DNA of 64,000 bases from Gordius sp. MW1 (lineage: Eukaryota > Nematomorpha > Gordioida > Gordea > Gordiidae): the NCBI GenBank assembly GCA_964036665.1, contig OZ038527.1:12803835-12867834 (forward strand), given 5' to 3'. Below are positions 13,392-26,056 of this stretch, piece after piece (the first letter of the stretch is position 1; every line of letters begins with the position of its first letter). The position numbers and the translations under genes are program-made. The notes under the pieces are model-generated. The model had not been told where the DNA came from. It saw nothing but the letters and a program-made list of their open reading frames with translations, and searched no databases.

Positions 13392-14771
13392 AATTAAACA
13401 CTCGCGTTTGATACAACAAACTAATCGCAACAATAAAACTTTGTCTTTTGTCAAAAGATAGTTCTCGCAGCTTAAAACCTCTTTTCGGAAGTCAATCGAG
13501 GATAATAAGATTCTCAAATCGGCTTACTTTTATATATTTTTTCAAGCTCTTTCACATAGAATCGAAAAAAATAAATATTTTTACCTCAAAATTTTTCACA
13601 TTTTTTTCTTTCAACCGTATTCATCCGATGAAAGTTGTCGTTTTCAGACGTTGTTTCCATGATAAAGAGTAAAAATTTATCAAAATCAGAAAACTATTAC
13701 TTTGAAATCAAGATCGCATAGAGCAGTCTTCAAAAATTAAGCACTCACGTTTGATACAACAAACTAATCGCAACAATAAAACTTTGTCTTTTGTCAAAAT
13801 GATAGTTGTCGCAGCTTAAAACCTCTTTTCGGAAGTCAATCGAGGATAATAAGATTCTCAAATCGGCTTACTTTTATATATTTTTTCAAGCTCTTTCACA
13901 TAGAATCGAAAAATATAAATATTTTTACCTCAAAATTTTTCAAGTTTTTTTCTTTCAACCGTATTCATCCGATAAAAGTTGTCGTTTTCAGACGTGGTTT
14001 ATATGATAAAAAGTAAAAAGTAAAAATTTATCAGAATCAGAAAATTATTACTTTGAAATCATGATCGCATAGAGCAGTTTTCAAAAATTAAAAACTCACG
14101 TTGCGATACAACAAACTAATCGCAACAATAAAACGTTGTCTTTTGTCAAAATGATAGTTCGCAGCTTAAAACCTCTTTTCGGAAGTCAATCGAGGATAAT
14201 AGGATTCTCAAATTGGCTTATTTTTATATATTTTTTCAAGCTCTTTCACATAGAATCGAAAAAAATAAATATTTTTACCTCAAAATTTTTCACATTTTTT
14301 TATTCAACCGTATTCATCCGATGAAAGTTGTCGTTTTCAGACGTTGTTTCCATGATAAAAAGTAAAAATTTATCAGAATCAGAAAACTATTACTTTGAAA
14401 TCATGATCGCATAGAGCAATTTTCAAAAATTAAGCACTCACGTTGCGATACAACAAACTAATCGCAACAATAAAATGTTGTCTTTTGTCAAAATGATAGT
14501 TCTCGCAGCTTAAAACCTCTTTTCGGAAGTCAATTGAGGATAATAGGATTCTCAAATTGGCTTATTTTTATATATTTTTTTACGCTCTTTCACATAGAAA
14601 CGAAAAAAATGAATATTTTTACCTCAAAATTTTTCACATTTTTTTATTCAACCGTATTCATCCGATGAAAGTTGACGTTTTCAGACGTTGTTTCCATGAT
14701 AAAAAGTAAAAATTTATCAGAATCAGAAAACTATTACTTTGAAATCATGATCGCATAGAGCAATTTTCAAA
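13392..14771. repeat. Recurrent 4-monomer cassette (343-351-342-344)
   Basis: Monomer starts are 13392, 13735, 14086 and 14428. The same order and lengths occur at 2743, 5151, 7555 and 19219. The second monomer carries TTTTTCAAG as at 3086 and 19562. The first has CTCGCG with CAAAAGATAG. This cassette appears both inside the 7-mer and as an isolated element, so it moved or was retained as a unit. Confidence 0.85.
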
Positions 14772-16140
14772 AATTAAGCACTTGTGATACAACAAACTAA
14801 TCGCAACATAAAAATGTTGTCTTTTGTCAAAATGATAGTTCTCGCAGCTTAAAACCTCTTTTCGGAAGTCAATCCAGGATAATAGGATTCTCAAATTGGC
14901 TTATTTTTATATATTTTTTTACGCTCTTTCACATAGAATCGAAAAAAATGAATATTTTTACCTCAAAATTTTTCACATTTTTTTATTCAACCGTATTCAT
15001 CCGATGAAAGTTGTCGTTTTCAGACGTTGTTTCCATGATAAAAAGTAAAAATTTATCAGAATCAGAAAACTATTACTTTGAAATCATGATTGCATAGAGC
15101 AGTTTTCAAAAATTAAGCACTCGCGTTTGATACAACAAACTAATCGCAACAATAAAAATTTGTCTTTTGTCAAAATGATAGTTCTCGCAGCTTAAAACCT
15201 CTTTTCGGAAGTCAATCGAGGATAATAAGATTCTCAAATCGGCTTACTTTTATATATTTTTTCAAGCTCTTTCACATAGAATCGAAAAAAATGAATATTT
15301 TTATCTCAAAACTTTTCACATTTTTTTATTCAACCGTATTCATCCGATGAAAGTTGTCGTTTTCAGACGTTGTTTCCATGATAAAAAGTAAAAATTTATC
15401 AGAATCAGAAAACTATTACTTTGAAATCATGATCGCATAGAGCAATTTTCAAAAATTAAGCACTCACGTTGCGATACAAAAAACTAATCGCAACAATAAA
15501 ACGTTGTCTTTTGTCAAAATGATAGTTCTCGCAGCTTAAAACCTCTTTTCGGAAGTCAATCCAGGATAATAGGATTCTCAAATTGGCTTATTTTTATATA
15601 TTTTTTTAAGCTCTTTCACATAAAATCGAAAAAAATAAAAATTTTTACCTCAAAATTTTTCACATTTTTTTATTCAACCGTATTCATCCGATGAAAGTTG
15701 ACGTTTTCAGACGTTGTTTCCATGATAAAAAGCAAAAATTTATCAGAATCAGAAAACTATTACTTTGAAATCATGATCGCATAGAGCAATTTTCAAAAAT
15801 TAAGCACTCACGTTTGATACAAAAAACTAATCGCAACAATAAAACGTTGTCTTTTGTCAAAATGATAGTTCTCGCAGCTTAAAACCTCTTTTCGGAAGTC
15901 AATCCAGGATAATAGTATTCTCAAATTGGCTTATTTTTATATATTTTTTTACGCTCTTTCACATAGAATCGAAAAAAATGAATATTTTTACCTCAAAATT
16001 TTTCACATTTTTTTATTCAACCGTATTCATCCGATGAAAGTTGTCGTTTTCAGACGTTGTTTCCATGATAAAAAGTAAAAATTTATCAGAATCAGAAAAC
16101 TATTACTTTGAAATCATGATCGCATAGAGCAATTTTTAAA
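14772..16140. repeat. 4-monomer higher-order repeat, copy 1 (1369 bp)
   Basis: Monomer starts are 14772, 15111, 15454 and 15798 (339, 343, 344, 343). Diagnostic variants: GCACTTGTGATAC with AACATAAAAATG, CTCGCG with AAAAATTTGTC and TTATCTCAAAAC, CGATACAAAAAAC with CATAAAATCG and AAAAAGCAAAA, then AGTATTCTC. It is followed directly by its second copy. Confidence 0.88.
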
Positions 16141-17506
16141 AATTAAGCACTTGTGATACAAACTAATCGCAACATAAAAATGTTGTCTTTTGTCAAAATG
16201 ATAGTTCTCGCAGCTTAAAACCTCTTTTCGGAAGTCAATCCAGGATAATAGGATTCTCAAATCGGCTTACTTTTATATATTTTTTTACGCTCTTTCACAT
16301 AGAATCGAAAAAAATGAATATTTTTACCTCAAAATTTTTCACATTTTTTTATTCAACCGTATTCATCCGATGAAAGTTGTCGTTTTCAGACGTTGTTTCC
16401 ATGATAAAAAGTAAAAATTTATCAGAATCAGAAAACTATTACTTTGAAATCATGATTGCATAGAGCAGTTTTCAAAAATTAAGCACTCGCGTTTGATACA
16501 ACAAACTAATCGCAACAATAAAAATTTGTCTTTTGTCAAAATGATAGTTCTCGCAGCTTAAAACCTCTTTTCGGAAGTCAATCGAGGATAATAAGATTCT
16601 CAAATCGGCTTACTTTTATATATTTTTTCAAGCTCTTTCACATAGAATCGAAAAAAATGAATATTTTTATCTCAAAACTTTTCACATTTTTTTATTCAAC
16701 CGTATTCATCCGATGAAAGTTGTCGTTTTCAGACGTTGTTTCCATGATAAAAAGTAAAAATTTATCAGAATCAGAAAACTATTACTTTGAAATCATGATC
16801 GCATAGAGCAATTTTCAAAAATTAAGCACTCACGTTGCGATACAAAAAACTAATCGCAACAATAAAACGTTGTCTTTTGTCAAAATGATAGTTCTCGCAG
16901 CTTAAAACCTCTTTTCGGAAGTCAATCCAGGATAATAGGATTCTCAAATTGGCTTATTTTTATATATTTTTTTAAGCTCTTTCACATAAAATCGAAAAAA
17001 ATAAAAAATTTTACCTAAAAATTTTTCACATTTTTTTATTCAACCGTATTCATCCGATGAAAGTTGACGTTTTCAGACGTTGTTTCCATGATAAAAAGCA
17101 AAAATTTATCAGAATCAGAAAACTATTACTTTGAAATCATGATCGCATAGAGCAATTTTCAAAAATTAAGCACTCACGTTTGATACAAAAAACTAATCGC
17201 AACAATAAAACGTTGTCTTTTGTCAAAATGATAGTTCTCGCAGCTTAAAACCTCTTTTCGGAAGTCAATCCAGGATAATAGTATTCTCAAATTGGCTTAT
17301 TTTTATATATTTTTTTACGCTCTTTCACATAGAATCGAAAAAAATGAATATTTTTACCTCAAAATTTTTCACATTTTTTTATTCAACCGTATTCATCCGA
17401 TGAAAGTTGTCGTTTTCAGACGTTGTTTCCATGATTAAAAGTAAAAATTTATCAGAATCAGAAAACTATTACTTTAAAATCATGATCGCATAGAGCAATT
17501 TTTAAA
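16141..17506. repeat. 4-monomer higher-order repeat, copy 2 (1366 bp)
   Basis: Monomer starts are 16141, 16477, 16820 and 17164 (336, 343, 344, 343). The first is 3 bases shorter than in copy 1 because GATACAACAAAC became GATACAAAC. It also reads AAATCGGCTTAC where copy 1 has AAATTGGCTTAT. The last monomer differs from copy 1 by GATTAAAAG and CTTTAAAATC, variants it shares with 21622. Confidence 0.88.
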
Positions 17507-19218
17507 AATTAAGCACTCACGTTGCGATACAAAAAACTAATCGCAACAATAAAACGTTGTCTTTTGTCAAAATGATAGTTCTCGCAGCTTAAAACCTCTT
17601 TTCGGAAGTCAATCCAGGATAATAGGATTCTCAAATCGGCTTACTTTTATATATTTTTTCAAGCTCTTTCACATAGAATCGAAAAGAATGAATATTTTTA
17701 CCTCAAAGTTTTTCACATTTTTTTATTCAACCGTATTCATCCGATGAAAGTTGTCGTTTTCAGACGTTGTTTCCATGATAAAAAGTAAAAATTTATCAGA
17801 ATCAGAAAACTATTACTTTGAAATCATGATCGCATAGAGCAATTTTCAAAAATTAAGCACTCACGTTGCGATACAACAAACTAATCGCAACAATAAAACG
17901 TTGTCTGTCAAAATGATAGTTCTCGCAGCTTAAAACCTCTTTTCGGAAGTCAATCCAGGATAATAGGATTCTCAAATTGGCTTATTTTTATATATTTTTT
18001 TACGCTCTTTCACATAGTATCGAAAAAAATGAATATTTTTACCTCAAAAATTTTCACATTTTTTTATTCAACCGTATTCATCCGATGAAAGTTGTCGTTT
18101 CAGACGTTGTTTCCATGATAAAAAGTAAAAATTTATCAGAATCAGAAAACTATTACTTTGAAATCATGATTGCATAGAGCAGTTTTCAAAAATTAAGCAC
18201 TCGCGTTTGATACAACAAACTAATCGCAACAATAAAACTTTGTCTTTTGTCAAAATGATAGTTCTCGCAGCTTAAAACCTCTTTTCGGAAGTCAATCCAG
18301 AATAATAGGATTCTCAAATTGGCTTATTTTTATATATTTTTTTACGCTCTTTCACATAGAATCGAAAAAATGAATATTTTTACCTCAAAATTTTTCACAT
18401 TTTTTTATTCAACCGTATTCATCCGATGAAAGTTGTCGTTTTCAGACGTTGTTTTCATGATAAAAAGTAAAAATTTATCAGAATCAGAAAACTATTACTT
18501 TGAAATCATGATTGCATAGAGCAGTTTTCAAAAATTAAGCACTCGCGTTTGATACAACAAACTAATCGCAACAATAAAACTTTGTCTTTTGTCAAAATGA
18601 TAGTTCTCGCAGCTTAAAACCTCTTTTCGGAAGTCAATCGAGGATAATAGGATTCTCAAATTGGCTTATTTTTATATATTTTTATACGCTCTTTCACATA
18701 GAATCGAAAAAAATGAATTTTTTTACCTCAAAATTTTTCACATTTTTTTATTCAACCGTATTCATCCGATGAAAGTTGACGTTTTCAGACGTTGTTTCCA
18801 TGATAAAAAGTAAAAATTTATCAGAATCAGAAAACTATTACTTTTAAATCATGATTGCATAGAGCAGTTTTCAAAAATTAAGCACTCACGTTTGATACAA
18901 CAAACTAATCGCAACAATAAAACGTTGTCTTTTGTCAAAATGATAGTTCTCGCAGCTTAAAACCTCTTTTCGGAAGTCAATCGAGGATAATAGGATTCTC
19001 AAATTGGCTTATTTTTATATATTTTTTTACGCTCTTTCACATAGAATCGAAAAAAATGAATATTTTTACCTCAAAATTTTTCACATTTTTTTATTCAACC
19101 GTATTCATCCGATGAAAGTTGACGTTTTCAGACGTTGTTTCCATGATAAAAAGTAAAAATTTATCAGAATCAGAAAACTATTACTTTGAAATCATGATTG
19201 CATAGAGCAGTTTTCAAA
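17507..19218. repeat. 5 monomers; first part recurs 4458 bp downstream
   Basis: Monomer starts are 17507, 17851, 18191, 18533 and 18876 (344, 340, 342, 343, 343). Together with 17164 they match 21622-23150: shared rare variants are GAAAAGAATGAAT and CCTCAAAGTTT (17507 and 21965), TTGTCTGTCAAA and CATAGTATCG (17851 and 22309), and GTTTTCATGATA (18191 and 22648). The match weakens within the monomer at 18533. Confidence 0.85.
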
Positions 19219-20598
19219 AATTAAACACTCGCGTTTGATACAACAAACTAATCGCAACAATAAAACTTTGTCTTTTGTCAAAAGATAGTTCTCGCAGCTT
19301 AAAACCTCTTTTCGGAAGTCAATCGAGGATAATAAGATTCTCAAATCGGCTTACTTTTATATATTTTTTCAAGCTCTTTCACATAGAATCGAAAAAAATA
19401 AATATTTTTACCTCAAAATTTTTCACATTTTTTTCTTTCAACCGTATTCATCCGATGAAAGTTGTCGTTTTCAGACGTTGTTTCCATGATAAAGAGTAAA
19501 AATTTATCAAAATCAGAAAACTATTACTTTGAAATCATGATCGCATAGAGCAGTCTTCAAAAATTAAGCACTCACGTTTGATACAACAAACTAATCGCAA
19601 CAATAAAACTTTGTCTTTTGTCAAAATGATAGTTGTCGCAGCTTAAAACCTCTTTTCGGAAGTCAATCGAGGATAATAAGATTCTCAAATCGGCTTACTT
19701 TTATATATTTTTTCAAGCTCTTTCACATAGAATCGAAAAATATAAATATTTTTACCTCAAAATTTTTCAAGTTTTTTTCTTTCAACCGTATTCATCCGAT
19801 AAAAGTTGTCGTTTTCAGACGTGGTTTATATGATAAAAAGTAAAAAGTAAAAATTTATCAGAATCAGAAAATTATTACTTTGAAATCATGATCGCATAGA
19901 GCAGTTTTCAAAAATTAAAAACTCACGTTGCGATACAACAAACTAATCGCAACAATAAAACGTTGTCTTTTGTCAAAATGATAGTTCGCAGCTTAAAACC
20001 TCTTTTCGGAAGTCAATCGAGGATAATAGGATTCTCAAATTGGCTTATTTTTATATATTTTTTCAAGCTCTTTCACATAGAATCGAAAAAAATAAATATT
20101 TTTACCTCAAAATTTTTCACATTTTTCTATTCAACCGTATTCATCCGATGAAAGTTGTCGTTTTCAGACGTTGTTTCCATGATAAAAAGTAAAAATTTAT
20201 CAGAATCAGAAAACTATTACTTTGAAATCATGATCGCATAGAGCAATTTTTAAAAATTAAGCACTCACGTTGCGATACAACAAACTAATCGCAACAATAA
20301 AATGTTGTCTTTTGTCAAAATGATAGTTCTCGCAGCTTAAAACCTCTTTTCGGAAGTCAATCGAGGATAATAGGATTCTCAAATTGGCTTATTTTTATAT
20401 ATTTTTTTACGCTCTTTCACATAGAATCGAAAAAAATGAATATTTTTACCTCAAAATTTTTCACATTTTTTTATTCAACCGTATTCATCCGATGAAAGTT
20501 GACGTTTTCAGACGTTGTTTCCATGATAAAAAGTAAAAATTTATCAGAATCAGAAAACTATTACTTTGAAATCATGATCGCATAGAGCAATTTTCAAA
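19219..20598. repeat. Recurrent 4-monomer cassette (343-351-342-344), further copy
   Basis: Monomer starts are 19219, 19562, 19913 and 20255. Order, lengths and the TTTTTCAAG variant match 13392-14771. The monomer that follows (20599) again begins GCACTTGTGATAC as at 14772, so the cassette keeps its right neighbour. Confidence 0.85.
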
Positions 20599-21621
20599 AA
20601 TTAAGCACTTGTGATACAACAAACTAATCGCAACAATAAAACGTTGTCTTTTGTCAAAATGATAGTTCTCGCAGCTTAAAACCTCTTTTCGGAAGTCAAT
20701 CCAGGATAATAGGATTCTCAAATTGGCTTATTTTTATATATTTTTTTACGCTCTTTCACATAGAATCGAAAAAAATGAATATTTTTACCTCAAAATTTTT
20801 CACATTTTTTTATTCAACCGTATTCATCCGATGAAAGTTGTCGTTTTCAGACGTTGTTTCCATGATAAAAAGTAAAAATTTATCAGAATCAGAAAACTAT
20901 TACTTTGAAATCATGATTGCATAGAGCAGTTTTCAAAAATTAAGCACTCACTTTGCGATACAACAAGCTAATCGCAACAATAAAACGTTGTCTTTTGTCA
21001 AAATGATAGTTCTCGCAGCTTAAAACCTCTTTTCGGAAGTCAATCGAGGATAATAGGATTCTCAAATTGGCTTATTTTTATATATTTTTTTACGCTCTTT
21101 CACATAGAATCGAAAAAAATAAATATTTTTACCTCAAAATTTTTCACATTTTTTTATTCAACCGTATTCATCCGATGAAAGTTGTCGTTTTCAGACGTTG
21201 TTTCCATGATAAAAAGTAAAAATTTATCAGAATCAGAAAATTATTACTTTGAAATCATGATCGCATAGAGCAATTTTCAAAAATTAAGCACTCACGTTGC
21301 GATACAACAAACTAATCGCAACAATAAAACGTTGTCTGTCAAAATGATAGTTCTCGCAGCTTAAAACCTCTTTTCGGAAGTCAATCCAGGATAATAGGAT
21401 TCTCAAATTGGCTTATTTTTATATATTTTTTACGCTCTTTCACATAGTATCGAAAAAAATGAATATTTTTACCTCAAAATTTTTCACATTTTTTTATTCA
21501 ACCGTATTCATCCGATGAAAGTTGACGTTTTCAGACGTTATTTCCATGATAAAAAGCAAAAATTTATCAGAATCAGAAAACTATTAATTTGAAATCATGA
21601 TCGCATAGAGCAATTTTCAAA
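20599..21621. repeat. 3 monomers including a chimeric copy
   Basis: Monomer starts are 20599, 20938 and 21282 (339, 344, 340). The copy at 20938 carries CTCACTTTGCGATACAACAAGC, a combination otherwise typical of the right domain (45778, 48157, 53566). The copy at 21282 begins like 17851/22309 (TTGTCTGTCAAA, CATAGTATCG) and ends like 15454 (GTTGACG, AAAAAGCAAAA), with the switch between about 21452 and 21527. Confidence 0.82.
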
Positions 21622-22647
21622 AATTAAGCACTCACGTTTGATACAAAAAACTAATCGCAACAATAAAACGTTGTCTTTTGTCAAAATGATAGTTCTCGCA
21701 GCTTAAAACCTCTTTTCGGAAGTCAATCCAGGATAATAGTATTCTCAAATTGGCTTATTTTTATATATTTTTTTACGCTCTTTCACATAGAATCGAAAAA
21801 AATGAATATTTTTACCTCAAAATTTTTCACATTTTTTAATTCAACCGTATTCATCCGATGAAAGTTGTCGTTTTCAGACGTTGTTTCCATGATTAAAAGT
21901 AAAAATTTATCAGAATCAGAAAACTATTACTTTAAAATCATGATCGCATAGAGCAATTTTTAAAAATTAAGCACTCACGTTGCGATACAAAAAACTAATC
22001 GCAACAATAAAACGTTGTCTTTTGTCAAAATGATAGTTCTCGCAGCTTAAAACCTCTTTTCGGAAGTCAATCCAGGATAATAGGATTCTCAAATCGGCTT
22101 ACTTTTATATATTTTTTCAAGCTCTTTCACATAGAATCGAAAAGAATGAATATTTTTACCTCAAAGTTTTTCACATTTTTTTATTCAACCGTATTCATCC
22201 GATGAAAGTTGTCGTTTTCAGACGTTGTTTCCATGATAAAAAGTAAAAATTTATCAGAATCAGAAAATTATTACTTTGAAATCATGATCGCATAGAGCAA
22301 TTTTCAAAAATTAAGCACTCACGTTGCGATACAACAAACTAATCGCAACAATAAAACGTTGTCTGTCAAAATGATAGTTCTCGCAGCTTAAAACCTCTTT
22401 TCGGAAGTCAATCCAGGATAATAGGATTCTCAAATTGGCTTATTTTTATATATTTTTTACGCTCTTTCACATAGTATCGAAAAAAATGAATATTTTTACC
22501 TCAAAATTTTTCACATTTTTTTATTCAACCGTATTCATCCGATGAAAGTTGTCGTTTCAGACGTTGTTTCCATGATAAAAAGTAAAAATTTATCAGAATC
22601 AGAAAACTATTACTTTGAAATCATGATTGCATAGAGCAGTTTTCAAA
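21622..22647. repeat. Second copy of 17164-18190
   Basis: Monomer starts are 21622, 21965 and 22309 (343, 344, 339), matching 17164, 17507 and 17851 at an offset of 4457-4458 bp. Small differences are CACATTTTTTAATTC in the first and one T fewer before ACGCTC in the third. Confidence 0.85.
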
Positions 22648-23994
22648 AATTAAGCACTCGCGTTTGATACAACAAACTAATCGCAACAATAAAACTTTGT
22701 CTTTTGTCAAAATGATAGTTCTCGCAGCTTAAAACCTCTTTTCGGAAGTCAATCCAGGATAATAGGATTCTCAAATTGGCTTATTTTTATATATTTTTTT
22801 ACGCTCTTTTACATAGAATCGAAAAAATGAATATTTTTACCTCAAAATTTTTCACATTTTTTTATTCAACCGTATTCATCCGATGAAAGTTGTCGTTTTC
22901 AGACGTTGTTTTCATGATAAAAAGTAAAAATTTATCAGAATCAGAAAACTATTACTTTGAAATCATGATTGCATAGAGCAGTTTTCAAAAATTAAGCACT
23001 CGCGTTTGATACAACAAACTAATCGCAACAATAAAACTTTGTCTTTTGTCAAAATGATAGTTCTCGCAGCTTAAAACCTCTTTTCGGAAGTCAATCGAGG
23101 ATAATAGGATTCTCAAATTGGCTTATTTTTATATATTTTTATACGCTCTTTCACATAGAATCGAAAAAAATGAATATTTTTACCTCAAAATTTTTCACAT
23201 TTTTTCTTTCAACCGTATTCATCCGATGAAAGATCGTTTTCAGACGTTGTTTCCATGATAAAAAGTAAAAATTTATCAGAATCAGAAAACTATTACTTTG
23301 AAATCATGATCGTATAGAGCAATTTTCAAAAATTAAGCACTCACGTTGCGATACAAAAAACTAATCGCAACAATAAAACGTTGTCTTTTGTCAAAATGAT
23401 AGTTCTCGCAGCTTAAAACCTCTTTTCGGAAGTCAATCAAGATTCTCAAATCGGCTTACTTTTATATATTTTTATACGCTCTTTCACATAGAATCGAAAA
23501 AAATGAATATTTTTACCTCAAAATTTTTCACATTTTTTCTTTCAACCGTATTCATCCGATGAAAGATCGTTTTCAGACGTTGTTTCCATCATAAAAAGTC
23601 AAAATTTATCAGAATCAGAAAACTATTACTTTGAAATCATGAGCGCATAGAGCAATTTTCAAAAATTAAGCACTCACGTTGCGATACAACAAACTAATCG
23701 CAACAATAAAACGTTGTCTTTTGTCAAAATGATAGTTCTCGCAGCTTAAAACCTCTTTTCGGAAGTCAATTGAGGATAATTGGCTTATTTTTATATATTT
23801 TTTCAAGCTCTTTCACATAGAATCGAAAAAAATAAATATTTTTACCTCAAAATTTTTCACATTTTTTTATTCAACCGTATTCATCCGATGAAAGTTGTCG
23901 TTTTCAGACGTTGTTTCCATGATAAAAAGTAAAAATTTATCAGAATCAGAAAACTATTACTTTGAAATCATGATTGCATAGAGCAGTTTTCAAA
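22648..23994. repeat. 4-monomer unit (342-341-333-331), isolated copy, 1347 bp
   Basis: Monomer starts are 22648, 22990, 23331 and 23664. The unit is defined by CGAAAAAATGAAT in the first, GAAAGATCG in the second, AATCAAGATTCTC (a 9-base deletion) in the third and GGATAATTGGC (a 13-base deletion) in the fourth. The same unit occurs in tandem at 28104 and 29451. Confidence 0.88.
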
Positions 23995-24683
23995 AATTAA
24001 GCACTCACGTTGCGATACAACAAACTAATCGCAACAATAAAACGTTGTCTTTTGTCAAAATGATAGTTCTCGCAGCTTAAAACCTCTTTTCGGAAGTCAA
24101 TCGAAGATAATAAGATTCTCAAATCGGCTTACTTTTATATATTTTTTCAAGCTCTTTCACATAGAATCGAAAAAAACAAATATTTTTACCTCAAAATTTT
24201 TCACATTTTTTTCTTTCAACCGTATTTATCCGATAAAAGTTGTCGTTTTCAGACGTGGTTTATATGATAAAAAGTAAAAATTTATCAGAATCATAAAACT
24301 ATTACTTTGAAATCATGATCGCATAGAGCAGTTTTCAAAAATTAAAAACTCACGTTGCGATACAACAAACTAATCGCAACAAAAAAACGTTGTCTTTTGT
24401 CAAAATGATAGTTCTCGCAGCTTAAAACCTCTTTTCGGAAGTCAATCGAGGATAATAGGATTCTCAAATTGGCTTATTTTTATATATTTTTTTACGCTCT
24501 TTCACATAGAATCGAAAAAAATAAATATTTTTACCTCAAAATTTTTCACATTTTTTTATTCAACCGTATTCATCCGATGAAAGTTGTCGTTTTCAGACGT
24601 TGTTTCCATGATAAAAAGTAAAAATTTATCAGAATCAGAAAACTATTACTTTGAAATCATGATTGCATAGAGCAGTTTTCAAA
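23995..24683. repeat. Dimer with TCGAAGATAATAAG / CAACAAAAAAACG
   Basis: Monomer starts are 23995 and 24340 (345, 344). The first has TCGAAGATAATAAG, AAAAAACAAATA and CGTATTTATCCG; the second has CAACAAAAAAACG. The same pair recurs at 27419, 32864, 33553 and 37310, always in this order, so it behaves as a two-monomer module inside larger blocks. Confidence 0.85.
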
Positions 24684-26056
24684 AATTAAGCACTCACGTT
24701 TGATACAACAAACTAATCGCAACAATAAAACGTTGTCTTTTGTCAAAATGATAGTTCTCGCAGCTTAAAACCTCTTTTCGGAAGTCAATCGAGGATAATA
24801 AGATTCTCAAATCGGCTTACTTTTATATATTTTTTCAAGCTCTTTCACATAGAATCGAAAAAAATAAATATTTTTACCTCAAAATTTTTCACATTTTTTT
24901 CTTTCAACCGTATTCATCCGATAAAAGTTGTCGTTTTCAGACGTGGTTTATATGATAAAAAGTAAAAATTTATCAGAATCAGAAAACTATTACTTTGAAA
25001 TCACGATCGCATAGAGCAGTTTTCAAAAATTAAAAACTCACGTTGCGATACAACAAACTAATCGCAACAATAAAACGTTGTCTTTTGTCAAAATGATAGT
25101 TCTCGCAACTTAAAACCTCTTTTCGGAAGTCAATCGAGGATAATAGGATTCTCAAATTGGCTTATTTTTATATATTTTTTTACGCTCATTCACATAGAAT
25201 CGAAAAAAAGGAATATTTTTACCTCAAAATTTTTCACATTTTTATATTCAACAGTATTCATCCGATGAAAGTTGTCGTTTTCAGACGTTGTTTCCATGAT
25301 AAAAAGTAAAAATTTATCAGAATCAGAAAACTATTACTTTGAAATCATGATTGCATAGAGCAGTTTTCAAAAATTAAGCACTCGCGTTTGATACAACAAA
25401 CTAATCGCAACAATAAAACGTTGCTTTTGTCAAAATGATAGTTCTCGCAGCTTAAAACCTCTTTTCGGAAGTCAATCGAGGATAATAAGATTCTCAAATC
25501 GGCTTACTTTTATATATTTTTTCAAGCTCTTTCACATAGAATCGAAAAAAATAAATATTTTTACCTCAAAATTTTTCACATTTTTTTCTTTCAACCGTAT
25601 TCATCCGATAAAAGTTGTCGTTTTCAGACGTGGTTTATATGATAAAAAGTAAAAATTTATCAGAATCAGAAAACTATTACTTTGAAATCATGATCGCATA
25701 GAGCAGTTTTCAAAAATTAAAAACTCACGTTGCGATACAACAAACTAATCGCAACAATAAAACGTTGTCTTTTGTCAAAATGATAGTTCTCGCAACTTAA
25801 AACCTCTTTTCGGAAGTCAATCGAGGATAATAGGATTCTCAAATTGGCTTATTTTTATATATTTTTTTACGCTCTTTCACATAGAATCGAAAAAAAGGAA
25901 TATTTTTACCTCAAAATTTTTCACATTTTTTTATTCAACAGTATTCATCCGATGAAAGTTGTCGTTCAGACGCTGTTTCCATGATAAAAAGTAAAAATTT
26001 ATCAGAATCAGAAAACTATTACTTTGAAATCATGAGCGCATAGAGCAATTTTCAAA
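24684..26056. repeat. Tandem dimer, two copies (688 and 685 bp)
   Basis: Monomer starts are 24684, 25028, 25372 and 25715 (344, 344, 343, 342). The odd copies have TCGAGGATAATAAG and ACGTGGTTTATATG; the even copies have CTCGCAACTTAAAACC, AAAAAAAGGAAT and CAACAGTATTC. The second pair, with TTGCTTTTGTC and GTCGTTCAGACGC, reappears at 38343-39027 with identical lengths. Confidence 0.85.
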
